From Hyphomonas sp. (GTDB lineage: Bacteria; Pseudomonadota; Alphaproteobacteria; Caulobacterales; Hyphomonadaceae): 64,000 bases of DNA. The stretch covers positions 54,609 to 118,608 of the forward strand of contig NZ_PNMA01000008.1 of NCBI RefSeq assembly GCF_013823385.1, given 5' to 3'. The position numbers and the translations under genes are program-made. Below are positions 34,843 through 44,200 of the stretch, one piece after another (the stretch's first letter is position 1; each line of letters begins with the position of its first letter). Under the pieces are notes generated by a model. It had not been told where the DNA came from, did not search any database, and was given only the letters and a program-made list of their open reading frames with translations.

Positions 34843-35745
34843 ATGGACGTATCGAAACTGATGTTCCGCGACGGGCTGATGAAGGATGAACGCATCCTGG
34901 TCACCGGCGGCGGAACGGGCCTGGGCAAGGAAATGGCCGAAGGCTTTCTGAAGCTGGGCGCAGAAGTGCATATCTGCGGGCGCCGGGGCGGCGTGCTGGA
35001 AGAGACCGCGAAGGAATTGATGGACAAGCATGGCGGCAAGGTTGTGCCCCATGCCTGCGACATTCGTGTGGCCGAAGCGATCACCGAGATGAATGACAAG
35101 ATCTGGTCGCAGCATGGCGCGCTGACCGGCCTCATCAACAATGCGGCGGGCAATTTCATTTCGCGTACGGAGGATCTCTCGATCCGCGGATTTGACGCGA
35201 TCTCGAACATCGTGTTCCGCGGCAGCTTCTACATGACGCATGACATCGGCAAGCGCTGGATTGCCGAGAAGCGGCGCGGCAATGTCTGCTCCATCCTGAC
35301 GACCTGGGTGTGGAATGGCGGGCCGTTTGTGGTGCCGTCGGCCATGTCGAAGGCGGGGGTCAATGTGATGACGCAATCCCTTGCCGTCGAATGGGGCCAT
35401 TACGGGCTGCGCTTCAACGCGATTGCGCCGGGCCCCTTCCCGACCGAGGGCATGTCCAAACGCCTTTCACCCGACGCCGAGGGCGCCGAGCGGATGGACC
35501 GGGGCGTGGCCAACCCGATGGGCCGCGTGGGCGAGATGCATGAACTCGTCAACCTCGCCGTATTCCTGATGGCGCCGGGCGCCGAATATGTGAACGGCCA
35601 GACGATTGCCATCGACGGGGCGATGTACAATGCCTCCGGCGGCAATTTCAGCATGCTGACGGCCTGGGGCGATGAGCAGTGGGCCGCCGCCCGCGAAGCC
35701 ATCGAAGCCACCAACGCCAAGGACCGCGCCAAGCGCACGGTGTGA
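34843..35745 (+). CDS. SDR family, 2,4-dienoyl-CoA reductase-like
   Basis: A 300-residue NADPH-dependent SDR. Cofactor motif TGGGTGLGKEM (~21-31), GRR after beta2 (NADPH preference), NNAAGNF. The usual catalytic Tyr is absent: the motif reads PSAMSKAG, so Ser replaces Tyr four residues before Lys, exactly as in the DECR family, whose members reduce 2,4-dienoyl-CoA or trans-2-enoyl-CoA during unsaturated fatty-acid oxidation. I infer that role. A strong GGGAGGA precedes the start; a U-tailed terminator follows the stop. Confidence 0.85.
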   Translation: MDVSKLMFRDGLMKDERILVTGGGTGLGKEMAEGFLKLGAEVHICGRRGGVLEETAKELMDKHGGKVVPHACDIRVAEAITEMNDKIWSQHGALTGLINNAAGNFISRTEDLSIRGFDAISNIVFRGSFYMTHDIGKRWIAEKRRGNVCSILTTWVWNGGPFVVPSAMSKAGVNVMTQSLAVEWGHYGLRFNAIAPGPFPTEGMSKRLSPDAEGAERMDRGVANPMGRVGEMHELVNLAVFLMAPGAEYVNGQTIAIDGAMYNASGGNFSMLTAWGDEQWAAAREAIEATNAKDRAKRTV

Positions 35746-35765
35746 GGCTTTCTCCAGAAAAGCAG

Positions 35766-35802
35766 CGGGCGCGGAAGAGAAGCTCTCCCGCGCCCGTTTT
35801 TT
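35766..35802 (+). terminator. Intrinsic terminator after the DECR-like gene
   Basis: CGGGCGCGG (35766-35774) and CCGCGCCCG (35788-35796) form a 9-bp GC stem followed by TTTTTT. It lies 20 bases after the stop codon. The opposite strand has a weaker U-rich tail, so it may also serve hslO. Confidence 0.88.
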
Positions 35803-35814
35803 ATGTCGCAAGCC

Positions 35815-36735
35815 TCAGTTGGCCGGGCCGGTGACGCTTTCGATCGGCAGCACATAATGGCGATTGCAGAACTGGCAGTCGATGGCGAGCGTGCCATTGG
35901 GCTCGACCAGATCGCGCAGCGACTCTTCGGGCATGCCGCGCAGCGTCTGCAGCAGGCGTTCCTCATTGCAGGTGCACCGGTCATCCACTGCGCGGCTGTC
36001 TTCCAGACGCACGCCCTGCTCATGGAACAGGCGGAAGAGAAGATCCGTCATCGGAAGGCCGGGGTCTGCCAGCTCGCCGGGCGTCAGCGTTGCGAACAGG
36101 GCCTCGGCCTCGCGCCAGGCTTCCTGCGTGTCGCCCCGGTTCTCGTCGCCCGCGATGCGCTGGATCATCATGCCGCCGCACACCCAGTCTCCGCCCTCGA
36201 CAGGCTCGACCGAAAGCCGGATGCGCGAGGGCACCTGCTCGGACATGCTGTAATAATCCTCCGCACACTGCGCAAGCGTACCCTTGTTGAGCGGCACGAT
36301 GCCCTGATAGGGCTGCAGGTTCGGATTGTCCTGCAGGAGGATCAGGCCGAGCCGGCCGCTGCGCCCGAACAGCTGGGGCATATGGGGCGGCTTGCCCTTG
36401 TTGAGCCGGTCAAGATTGGCCCAGGCCTCTTCATCATAACGGGCATAGCCGCGCACGCCGCCATTGGTGGTGTATTCCCCCACCAGCATGCGCACCGGGC
36501 CATCGCCCTCGGCCTGAACCAGGATGCGGCCATCAAATTTCAGCGACGAGCCGACCAGGGCGGCCAGCGCGACGGCTTCGCCGAGGATCCGGGCGAGGTT
36601 TTCGGGGTAATCATGACGCGCCAGGATCGGGGTCAGACTGTCCGGGCCCATGCGCACGGCGCGCCCGCGGATGGGGCGGTCCTCGATCTGGAAACTGGCG
36701 GTGAAATCACCGGTCTGGAAGGCAGGCTGGGTCAT
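35815..36735 (-). CDS. hslO: Redox-regulated chaperone Hsp33
   Basis: A 306-residue Hsp33. The C-terminal zinc switch is visible as CTC and CQFC (DRCTCNEERL ... IDCQFCNRHY). Conserved substrate-region segments GYARYDE and PYQGIVPL are present. Oxidation releases zinc and activates holdase activity. Start 36735 matches the family N-terminus. In many relatives hslO follows argD-argF; here argF lies 2.2 kb away with an AraC and VOC gene between. Confidence 0.95.
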   Translation of the reverse strand: MTQPAFQTGDFTASFQIEDRPIRGRAVRMGPDSLTPILARHDYPENLARILGEAVALAALVGSSLKFDGRILVQAEGDGPVRMLVGEYTTNGGVRGYARYDEEAWANLDRLNKGKPPHMPQLFGRSGRLGLILLQDNPNLQPYQGIVPLNKGTLAQCAEDYYSMSEQVPSRIRLSVEPVEGGDWVCGGMMIQRIAGDENRGDTQEAWREAEALFATLTPGELADPGLPMTDLLFRLFHEQGVRLEDSRAVDDRCTCNEERLLQTLRGMPEESLRDLVEPNGTLAIDCQFCNRHYVLPIESVTGPAN

Positions 36736-36937
36736 GGGGCATATCCCGTTCGGCGCAAGGGGGCGTTCAAGGCGCCCCATGTGGCAGCGAGGCGCCCTGA
36801 TCGCAAGGGGGCAGCGGCAATCACCGGATTTCAAAAGGATTTTCCGGAGCATCAAGGGTTTGCGCCGATCGCCCGGCAGGCGTAGAGAATGATCCCTGCC
36901 GGTTGCGAAGCGGCGGAGGCTCGCCTATCCCGGCGCG

Positions 36938-37588
36938 ATGAGCCATGTTGAATGGGAATTCCAGGCGCGCGAGGACACGCCCGTAACGGTGCTGCCTGAT
37001 GGCTGCCGGGATGTGCTGATCATCTCAGCCCCCGGACGGATGGCGCAGACACTTCTCACCGAATGGGATACCGGCCCCCGGCAGGTTCTGGTGGCCAGGG
37101 ACACGTCGATCCGGGCCTACCGCCTGCAGCCGGGAACGGTTCTCTCCGAAGATGCGCTGAGCGCCATTTCGGCGGCGCCGGAGGAGGCGGGCCCCGCCCT
37201 TCAGGACGCGGCCGAGCGCGCCTCGGAAATGGCGAGCCTGATTTCCCTGCTCGCGGCCCCTTCTGCAAGCCTGGCCTCAGCCGCCCGGCAAGCGGGCGTG
37301 AGCGGGCGCACGCTGCAGAGACATTTCCGGACCCTGAAACTGCCACCCCCGGATTTCTGGCGCCAGCTTGGCCGGGCCCGTACAGCGGCTATGGCCCTTG
37401 CCACCCCTGCCCCGGTGGCAGAGGTGGCCGCGATGGCCGGCTACAGCGATCAGGCCCATATGACACGGGCATTCGGCCGCTGGTTTGGCATGTCTCCGGC
37501 GCGCCTGCGCCAAAACACAGCCCTGCTGGCGATCCTGCATCAACCGGGGCTGGGCAACTGGACCGGCGAGCAGATCTCCACCACATAG
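36938..37588 (+). CDS. AraC family transcriptional regulator
   Basis: A 216-residue regulator. A short N-terminal sensing region (VTVLPDGCRDVLI, DUF6597-like) precedes two AraC helix-turn-helix motifs: SLASAARQAGVSGRTLQRHF and PVAEVAAMAGYSDQAHMTRAFGRWFGMSPARLR. The last 49 bases overlap the convergent VOC gene. Target unknown, possibly that neighbour. Confidence 0.88.
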   Translation: MSHVEWEFQAREDTPVTVLPDGCRDVLIISAPGRMAQTLLTEWDTGPRQVLVARDTSIRAYRLQPGTVLSEDALSAISAAPEEAGPALQDAAERASEMASLISLLAAPSASLASAARQAGVSGRTLQRHFRTLKLPPPDFWRQLGRARTAAMALATPAPVAEVAAMAGYSDQAHMTRAFGRWFGMSPARLRQNTALLAILHQPGLGNWTGEQISTT

Positions 37589-37935
37589 CCGTTGGGATCG
37601 GCGACATAGGAGGTCGTCTGGCCCCAGGCTTCCTCGCGTGCATCCTGAAGCAGGCGCGCGCCTGCCTCCAGCGCGCGGGCGAGCGCAGAGCGCACATCCG
37701 CCGTCTCGAAGGCAATCTCGAATACCGGTTCGTGGACGGAAGGAATGCCGGGGGTCTTGCCGATCTGCCGCATCAGCGCCTTTGAGGAGAAGGCAAGCCG
37801 TGTTTCCCCGGTGGAGAGCTCACCATAGTCCCCGCTCTCATGCAGAAATCTCTTTTCCAGGCCAAATGCCCGCACGAAGAAATCAAGGCTGGCGGCTACA
37901 TCATCGACATAGAGTATGGTGTATCTGAAAATCAT
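37540..37935 (-). CDS. VOC (glyoxalase/bleomycin-resistance) family protein
   Basis: A 131-residue single VOC module pair. Start MIFRYTILYVDD at 37935; the beta-alpha-beta repeats (LYVDDVAASLDFF...; FETADVRSALARALEAGA) and the C-terminal metal-ligand-type ending PNGYVVEICS are typical. Function may be isomerase, dioxygenase or resistance-related binding; not predictable. The 3' ends of this gene and the convergent AraC gene overlap by 49 bases. Confidence 0.85.
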   Translation of the reverse strand: MIFRYTILYVDDVAASLDFFVRAFGLEKRFLHESGDYGELSTGETRLAFSSKALMRQIGKTPGIPSVHEPVFEIAFETADVRSALARALEAGARLLQDAREEAWGQTTSYVADPNGYVVEICSPVQLPSPG

Positions 37936-38031
37936 CCGGAAGCTCCTTATTGCTCGGAAGCCAAATAAGAGCATGGCGGCGTGGCCGGGTCTTGAAAGAT
38001 CGCGACAAGGGGCAGGCTTGGCCGTCCGGAT

Positions 38032-38958
38032 TTATTTCCCGAGGCACCAGCGCAGGATCGCCTTCTGGGCATGGAGGCGGTTTTCGGCTTCGTCGAAGAC
38101 GAGGCTGGCCGGGCCGTCGATGACTTCGGCGTCGACTTCCTCGCCCCGGTGGGCCGGCAGGCAGTGGAGGAATTTTGCCCCGCCGGCGGCCAGCGCCATC
38201 AGCTCCTCGGTGACCGCATAGGGCTCAAGGATCTGGAGGCGGCGTTCGGCGTCAGTGTCGCCCATGGAGACGAAGGTGTCGGCGATGACCACATCGGCGC
38301 CGGCGACAGCTTCCTCGGCGGTCTCGAAAAGGTCGATCCGGCCCTGAAGCTCGGCGGCGATTTCCAGATCGTCTTCATCCGGAGCAAAGCGCTTGGGCGT
38401 GCCGATGGCGAGGGAGAAGCCGAATTTCGGCGCGGCATGGATGAAGCTGGCACAGACATTGTTGCCATCCCCCACCCAGGCGATGCGGGCGCCCTGCAGG
38501 GTAAGCCCGTGTTCCTCCAGCGTCAGCAGGTCTGCCATGATCTGGCAGGGATGGGAGCGGTCTGTCAGGCCGTTGATTACCGGCACGGAGGCGGCCTCGG
38601 CGAAAAGCTCAACATCGGCATGGTCATTGGCGCGGATCATCACGGCATCGACATAGCGGGAGAGCACCTTGGCGGTGTCATCGATCGTCTCGCCCCGGCC
38701 GAGCTGCATGTCAGAGGAGGTGGCGGTGATCGACGAGCCGCCGAGCTGGCGCATCGCCATGTCGAAGGAGAAACGCGTGCGGGTGGACGATTTCTCGAAA
38801 ATCATCGCCAGCGTGTGGCCATCCAGCGGGGCGCCGGCATCCACCTTGCCCTTCGGCCAGCCGGCGCGGGCCTTCTTCATACGGTGGGCTTCATCGAGAA
38901 TCGCGCGGAGTTCGGCGCGCTCGATGGGCCAGAGATCAAGGAAATGGCGGATCGTCAT
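38032..38958 (-). CDS. argF: Ornithine carbamoyltransferase
   Basis: A 308-residue enzyme making citrulline from ornithine and carbamoyl phosphate. The carbamoyl-phosphate site SSTRTRFSF and active-site [11 protein letters not shown] are intact; [11 protein letters not shown] is the third signature. Start 38958 gives MTIRHFLD, the normal family length. The argD gene for the acetylornithine step is 11 kb away in the same orientation, so the arg cluster is dispersed. Confidence 0.97.
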   Translation of the reverse strand: MTIRHFLDLWPIERAELRAILDEAHRMKKARAGWPKGKVDAGAPLDGHTLAMIFEKSSTRTRFSFDMAMRQLGGSSITATSSDMQLGRGETIDDTAKVLSRYVDAVMIRANDHADVELFAEAASVPVINGLTDRSHPCQIMADLLTLEEHGLTLQGARIAWVGDGNNVCASFIHAAPKFGFSLAIGTPKRFAPDEDDLEIAAELQGRIDLFETAEEAVAGADVVIADTFVSMGDTDAERRLQILEPYAVTEELMALAAGGAKFLHCLPAHRGEEVDAEVIDGPASLVFDEAENRLHAQKAILRWCLGK

Positions 38959-39093
38959 GGGCGCTGCCCCCGCAAAAGAAAGGGCGCCGCATAGCGCGTT
39001 TTTCGCAGGATCGCCAGCGTTTGTTGGCCGGGCCGGTTTGGGCCCGGCCGCCCAGCCGGACTGGCCGGATGGGCGGCGCTGAGGCACGCGCCT

Positions 39094-39348
39094 TCAGGCG
39101 CGCTTTATGACCCTCACAACCAGAAGCAGAATCACCGCCCCGATGGTGGCGTGCAGGATCGCCGCGACAATACCGGTTCCCAGGCTGACATTCAGGGCCG
39201 GAAAGATATATCCCGCGATGAAGGCGCCGATGATTCCGATGATGATATTGCCGATCAATCCGAAGCCGAAGCCTTTGACGATCAGCCCGGCCAGCCAGCC
39301 GGCAACCGCCCCGATCAACAGAAAAATAATAATGCTTTCAAGGGTCAC
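39094..39348 (-). CDS. GlsB/YeaQ/YmgE family membrane protein
   Basis: An 84-residue transglycosylase-associated-type protein of three Gly-rich helices (FLLIGAVAGWLAGLIVKGFGFG ...). Start assigned to GTG at 39348 because AAGGAGA lies 6 bases upstream of it; the ATG further up would put this ribosome-binding site inside the gene. Family members are often stress-induced, and this one is divergent from an EcfG-type promoter. Molecular function unknown. Confidence 0.9.
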   Translation of the reverse strand: MTLESIIIFLLIGAVAGWLAGLIVKGFGFGLIGNIIIGIIGAFIAGYIFPALNVSLGTGIVAAILHATIGAVILLLVVRVIKRA

Positions 39349-39539
39349 TCTGGGTCTCCTTCCCATTGCGCAGGACCCGGGTTGAGCCGCTGCGCCGTGT
39401 TCGGGCCGCCTTTGGGGCTGCCCTTGGGGAAAGCATACGCCTGATCCGGCGGCCCCGGAAAGCAAAAAGCAACGCGCCGGCCCCTGTACCCGCCCGGGCA
39501 CAGGGCGGGCGGTTTTCAATTCTGAAATGCAAAAAAAAG

Positions 39540-39564
39540 GGAACCCGCCGCCTCCTGAGACGTT
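39540..39564 (+). promoter_or_regulatory. EcfG (general stress response) promoter
   Basis: GGAAC (39540-39544), a 16-base spacer, then CGTT (39561-39564): an exact match to the alphaproteobacterial EcfG/SigT consensus GGAAC-N16/17-CGTT. It lies 40 bases before the 30-residue ORF and faces the sigma-like gene. Confidence 0.7.
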
Positions 39565-39603
39565 TTTGTATTGGGAACAATCCGAACAGAAGGATCACAG
39601 CTC

Positions 39604-39696
39604 ATGCCCCAGAGAAAGGACCACTCCCGATTTGTGCTTGATGGCAAACAGATCGCGCCTGGCAAGCTGCGGTCGATAATGGAGAGTACGGGATGA
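39604..39696 (+). CDS. Small ORF coupled to the sigma-like gene
   Basis: A 30-codon frame (begins MPQRKDHSRF, ends SIMESTG) preceded by AGAAGGA 9 bases upstream. Its TGA overlaps the next start codon (ATGA). It is basic and has no recognised family; it is shorter than NepR proteins. It could be a leader peptide or a small partner of the next protein. Evidence is position, ribosome-binding site and overlap only. Confidence 0.45.
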   Translation: MPQRKDHSRFVLDGKQIAPGKLRSIMESTG

Positions 39697-40073
39697 CCGC
39701 GCACAGGGCCCCTCTGCCGCTTGCCCGCAACTTCAGATGGCATGAATTGCGCAATGATGGCAGGCGTTTCGGCTCCTTTGCCGACTGCGCCCAGCATTGT
39801 CTGCCGAGCCTCAGGGCCTGCGCGGGCCTGCTGGTGGGCAACCGCGCGGCCGGCGACATATTGATGGAAGAGTTTCTGGCACACCTCGTCGCCGAAATGC
39901 CGTCCAATGACGCATTGTCCTCGCCTGCCGAGTTTACGGCTGCCTTCGAGCAGTTCCTGCGCCGGACCTACGGAGAGCAGCCCCAGCGCATTGCGCTCTC
40001 CTCCGGCCCCGGCCAGATCATGGGCGTCTGGATGTCGATCGACGAATTTCTCGACACGATCGCGAACGGCTGA
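39693..40073 (+). CDS. Sigma-factor-like (PhyR N-domain-like) small protein
   Basis: A 126-residue protein. Residues ~34-70 (LPSLRACAGLLVGNRAAGDILMEE... is the diagnostic stretch) resemble the sigma-region-2-like helix of PhyR and of ECF sigma factors (LP.LRR.A..LTG....GD). There is no receiver domain and no complete region 4. I infer a sigma mimic that might bind an anti-sigma factor such as NepR. It is driven by an EcfG promoter and coupled to the 30-residue ORF. The similarity is short, so the function is tentative. Confidence 0.55.
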   Translation: MTAHRAPLPLARNFRWHELRNDGRRFGSFADCAQHCLPSLRACAGLLVGNRAAGDILMEEFLAHLVAEMPSNDALSSPAEFTAAFEQFLRRTYGEQPQRIALSSGPGQIMGVWMSIDEFLDTIANG

Positions 40074-40082
40074 CCTCCGCCT

Positions 40083-40403
40083 TCAGAAGCCGTAGGCGCG
40101 CTCCACCTTGGCGACGCGGATCGTATAGGCCGAATAGAAGGCTTCGCGGCCCCGTTTCTGGGCGGTGATGTGGTCGCCGTGGCGTTTCCAGGCGCGGATG
40201 GCGTCTTCGCTCTCCCAATAGGAAACGGTGATTTCCAACCCGCCCTCGCCTTGCGCGGACTCGTATCCCAGAAAGCCCGGCATCTTGTGGGCGAGGGTGA
40301 CCATCTCTTCGGCCATCCGAGTATATTCCGCCTCCTCCCGGCCGGAGAAGATGGCGGTGAAGATGACGGCCCAATAGGGCGCTTCAGGTGTTGTGGCGAT
40401 CAT
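40083..40403 (-). CDS. Antibiotic biosynthesis monooxygenase (ABM) family protein
   Basis: A 106-residue dimeric ferredoxin-like-fold protein of the ABM type: YWAVIFTAIFSG near the start, MPGFLGYESA, then ITVSYWESEDAIRAWKRH, the usual ABM helix-strand pattern. Such proteins act as small oxygenases, heme-degrading enzymes or uncharacterised stress proteins. Start 40403 is preceded by GAGGGGGA. The substrate is unknown. Confidence 0.8.
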   Translation of the reverse strand: MIATTPEAPYWAVIFTAIFSGREEAEYTRMAEEMVTLAHKMPGFLGYESAQGEGGLEITVSYWESEDAIRAWKRHGDHITAQKRGREAFYSAYTIRVAKVERAYGF

Positions 40404-40565
40404 GGCGGTGTCCCCCTCCTCTGGCCCCTTCACATGGCTGTCATTGTGGCACGCCATAGGCGCCCCTATCTAGCACCCTCCCCGCGCCGCGCCAGCTAGC
40501 ATCCGGCGGCAAAGTGCCCTAAGGGAGGCGCACAGTTTCAACCCTTTCCGGGAGTTAGCCCAGAT

Positions 40566-41780
<1,215 letters not shown>

Positions 41781-41790
41781 ACTCGGCGCC

Positions 41791-41968
41791 CCTCACCTCC
41801 CATCGCTGCGCGATGGGCCTGCTCGGACCGTTTGCAGTGCAAACGCCGTCCTTCGCAGCCTCTCCCGGAGGGAGAGGGGTTTTCACCACGCCATCTCAAA
41901 CGCAACATTACCCCTCTCCCGCTTGCGGGAGAGGAGGGACCCGCGCCCGAAGGGCGTGGGAGGTGAGG
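41791..41968. repeat. Large GC-rich repeat element between synthase and nspC
   Basis: Outer inverted arms CCTCACCTCCCA (41791-41802) and TGGGAGGTGAGG (41957-41968) enclose smaller inverted repeats, including CCTCTCCC and GGGAGAGG pairs. The same CTCCC/GGGAG style recurs in the helicase-embedded elements. It separates the synthase from nspC, so a shared transcript would pass through it. Confidence 0.75.
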
Positions 41969-41978
41969 GCCTTCTGAC

Positions 41979-43106
41979 ATGACCGATATCCAAACCCCCT
42001 GCTTCGTGCTCGACGCCGCCCGCCTCCGGAAGAACCTGGAGACGGCCCAGCGCGTGCGCGAGGAGGCTGGCTGCAAGGTGCTGCTGGCCACCAAGGCGTT
42101 TGCGATGCCCGCCGCCTTCCCCCTGATGAAGGACTATCTCGACGGGACGACCGCCAGCGGCGAGCAGGAAGCGATCATGGGCGCGGAGGAGTTCGGCAAG
42201 GAGGTGCATGTCTATTCGCCCGCATACACCGAAGATGAAGTCCGCCGTCTGACGAAAATTGCCCAGCACATCTATTTCAATTCGGCCGAGCAGCTTGGCC
42301 GGTTTGGCGATATCGCGCGGGACGCGGGCGCGCATGTGGGCCTGCGTGTAAACCCCGGCTATTCCAATGCCACGCTGGGCGGAGACCTTTATAACCCGAC
42401 CGCGCCGACGAGCCGGTTTGGAGAAGTGCCCTCAAAGCTGGCGCAGGTGAACTGGTCGGGCGTCGACATTTTTCACGTCCATGCCCTCTGCGAGAGCCTT
42501 CATGAGGGCTCGGTCGGCCTGATCGAGGCGGTGTCGGAAAAGTTTGCGCCTTACCTCGAACAGGCAAAGGCCGTGAATTTCGGCGGCGGGCATTTCCTCA
42601 ACAAGCCGGGCTATGATGTCGATGCGCTGATCGCGGCCATCCTCAAATTCAAGGCGCGGTTCGGGATCGAGGTGATCCTGGAGCCGGGCGCGGGGCTGGT
42701 GGTGAACACCGGCGAGTTGCACTCGACCGTTCTGGCTTTGCACTGGAACGAGATGGACCTGGCCATTCTGGACGCGTCCGCCTCGACCCATATGCCGGAT
42801 GTTCTGGAAGTGCCCTACCGCCCCGATGTGATCGGCGCGGGGATGCCGGGCGAGCTTCCGCATACGTATCGTTTCGGCGGGAAGACCTGCATGACCGGCG
42901 ATGTGATCGGGGATTATTCCTTCGAGAAACAACTGGAACCGGGCGACCAGATCATCTTCACCGACCAGATGCATTACAGCTTCGTCAAGACCAACACCTT
43001 CAACGGCACCCCGCTCGCCAACCTCGCCATCCGCTGGGAAGACGGGCGGATCGAGCAGGTCTCCGACTTCGGCTATGGCGAATTCCGGCGGCGGCTGGGG
43101 CGATAG
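41979..43106 (+). CDS. nspC: Carboxynorspermidine decarboxylase
   Basis: A 375-residue fold-type III PLP decarboxylase (alanine-racemase-like barrel). N-terminal CFVLD and ATKAF with the PLP lysine, NFGGGHF, the GAGLVVNTGE segment, and CMTGDVIGDY with the active-site Cys-Asp are all present. It removes the carboxyl from carboxy(nor)spermidine, the last step of the alternative spermidine pathway. The gene follows the synthase by 198 bases. Confidence 0.93.
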   Translation: MTDIQTPCFVLDAARLRKNLETAQRVREEAGCKVLLATKAFAMPAAFPLMKDYLDGTTASGEQEAIMGAEEFGKEVHVYSPAYTEDEVRRLTKIAQHIYFNSAEQLGRFGDIARDAGAHVGLRVNPGYSNATLGGDLYNPTAPTSRFGEVPSKLAQVNWSGVDIFHVHALCESLHEGSVGLIEAVSEKFAPYLEQAKAVNFGGGHFLNKPGYDVDALIAAILKFKARFGIEVILEPGAGLVVNTGELHSTVLALHWNEMDLAILDASASTHMPDVLEVPYRPDVIGAGMPGELPHTYRFGGKTCMTGDVIGDYSFEKQLEPGDQIIFTDQMHYSFVKTNTFNGTPLANLAIRWEDGRIEQVSDFGYGEFRRRLGR

Positions 43107-43120
43107 GGCGGAAGCTTAAG

Positions 43121-43220
43121 CGTGTCATCCCGGAAAGCGCGCAGCGCTTATCCGGGACCTTGCTGAGATTTGCGGAGAGAAGGTCCCGGATATTTGCTTC
43201 GCAAATTCCGGGATGACACG
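43121..43220. repeat. Inverted repeat between convergent genes
   Basis: CGTGTCATCCCGGA (43121-43134) and TCCGGGATGACACG (43207-43220) are perfect arms; an inner pair TCCGGGACCTT/AAGGTCCCGGA lies between. It may form a bidirectional terminator-like structure between nspC and the nitrilase gene. Confidence 0.8.
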
Positions 43221-43228
43221 GAGATTCG

Positions 43229-44071
43229 CTAAAATCCGGCCCTCTCGACACGGAACACTTGGCTATTGCCCAGCGCCGGAATCCGCGCGCGCGCCTTGGC
43301 GACCTCTTCCAAATCAAGCTCCGCCATCACGATGCCCGGCTCCGTCGCGCTGCCCTCTGCCAGCACTTCGCCCCAGGGCGAGACGATGAGGGAATGGCCG
43401 AAGGTTTCGCGGCCGTCTTCGTGCTTTCCGGCTTGCGCCGGGGCGATGACGAAGCAGCCCGTCTCGATGGCACGCGCGCGGACGAGGATGTGCCAGTGGG
43501 CCTCACCCGTCACCTTCGTAAAGGCGGCAGGAATGGCGAGGATGTCAGCGCCCGCCTTGGCGAGCGCCCGGTGGAGATGCGGGAAGCGGACATCATAGCA
43601 GATGGTGAGGCCGAGCTTTCCAAAGGGCGCGGCGGCGAGCACGGCGGTTTCGCCAGGGCGATAGGCGCGGCTTTCCCGGTAATTCTGGCCGTCGCCAACC
43701 TCCACATCGAACATGTGGATCTTGTCATAGCGGGCGATGACGCCGCCATCCGGCCCGATGAGGAAGGAACGGTTGGCGAAACGGTCATCCGCGCCGTCTT
43801 CCAGCGCAATCGCGAGCGAGCCGATGAGCAGCGTGATGCCAAGTTCGGCGGCGAGTGCGCAAAAGGCAGGCAGGTTTTCATCGCTTGCTTCGCTTCGCAC
43901 TTTCGGGCGCGCCATGCCGGGGCGGATGTCGAGGAGGTTCGTCATCTCCGGCGTCGCGATGAAGCGCGCCCCCTGCCCGGCAGCCTGCCGGATAAGCGCG
44001 GTGGCGGCGGCGAGGTTTGCGGCAGGCTCGGTGCCCGAGCGCATCTGGATACAGGCAGCGGTCAGTTTCAT
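43229..44071 (-). CDS. Carbon-nitrogen hydrolase (nitrilase superfamily amidase)
   Basis: A 280-residue amidase. The Glu-Lys-Cys triad is in ATPEMTN (Glu), YDKIHMFD (Lys) and TICYDVRFP (Cys), in the expected order and spacing. The layout resembles deaminated-glutathione amidase/omega-amidase (Nit1/Nit2 types), which repair metabolites. Substrate is inferred from family only. Its start is followed by a divergent lipase-like gene 129 bases away. Confidence 0.93.
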   Translation of the reverse strand: MKLTAACIQMRSGTEPAANLAAATALIRQAAGQGARFIATPEMTNLLDIRPGMARPKVRSEASDENLPAFCALAAELGITLLIGSLAIALEDGADDRFANRSFLIGPDGGVIARYDKIHMFDVEVGDGQNYRESRAYRPGETAVLAAAPFGKLGLTICYDVRFPHLHRALAKAGADILAIPAAFTKVTGEAHWHILVRARAIETGCFVIAPAQAGKHEDGRETFGHSLIVSPWGEVLAEGSATEPGIVMAELDLEEVAKARARIPALGNSQVFRVERAGF

Positions 44072-44200
44072 GAGCGCCAGACTAGCGCGCCGGAGGCTGC
44101 CCCGCCAGCGCCCCGGAGGCTAAAGCAGCGCTGGCGGGGCGCGGCGGGTTCTGGTAATTTGACGCAGGCTGCACAGTGTGGAGCCGTTGGGGGACAGACA

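Noticed and set aside
32856..35210. A 784-residue minus-strand frame across the TspO-like, MscS and DECR genes
   Set aside because: It crosses several solid genes on the other strand and reads as low-complexity shadow sequence.
43259..44200. A 314-codon N-terminal extension of the lipase-like gene
   Set aside because: It overlaps the opposite nitrilase gene almost completely; the true start at 44201 has a ribosome-binding site and a membrane anchor directly after it.
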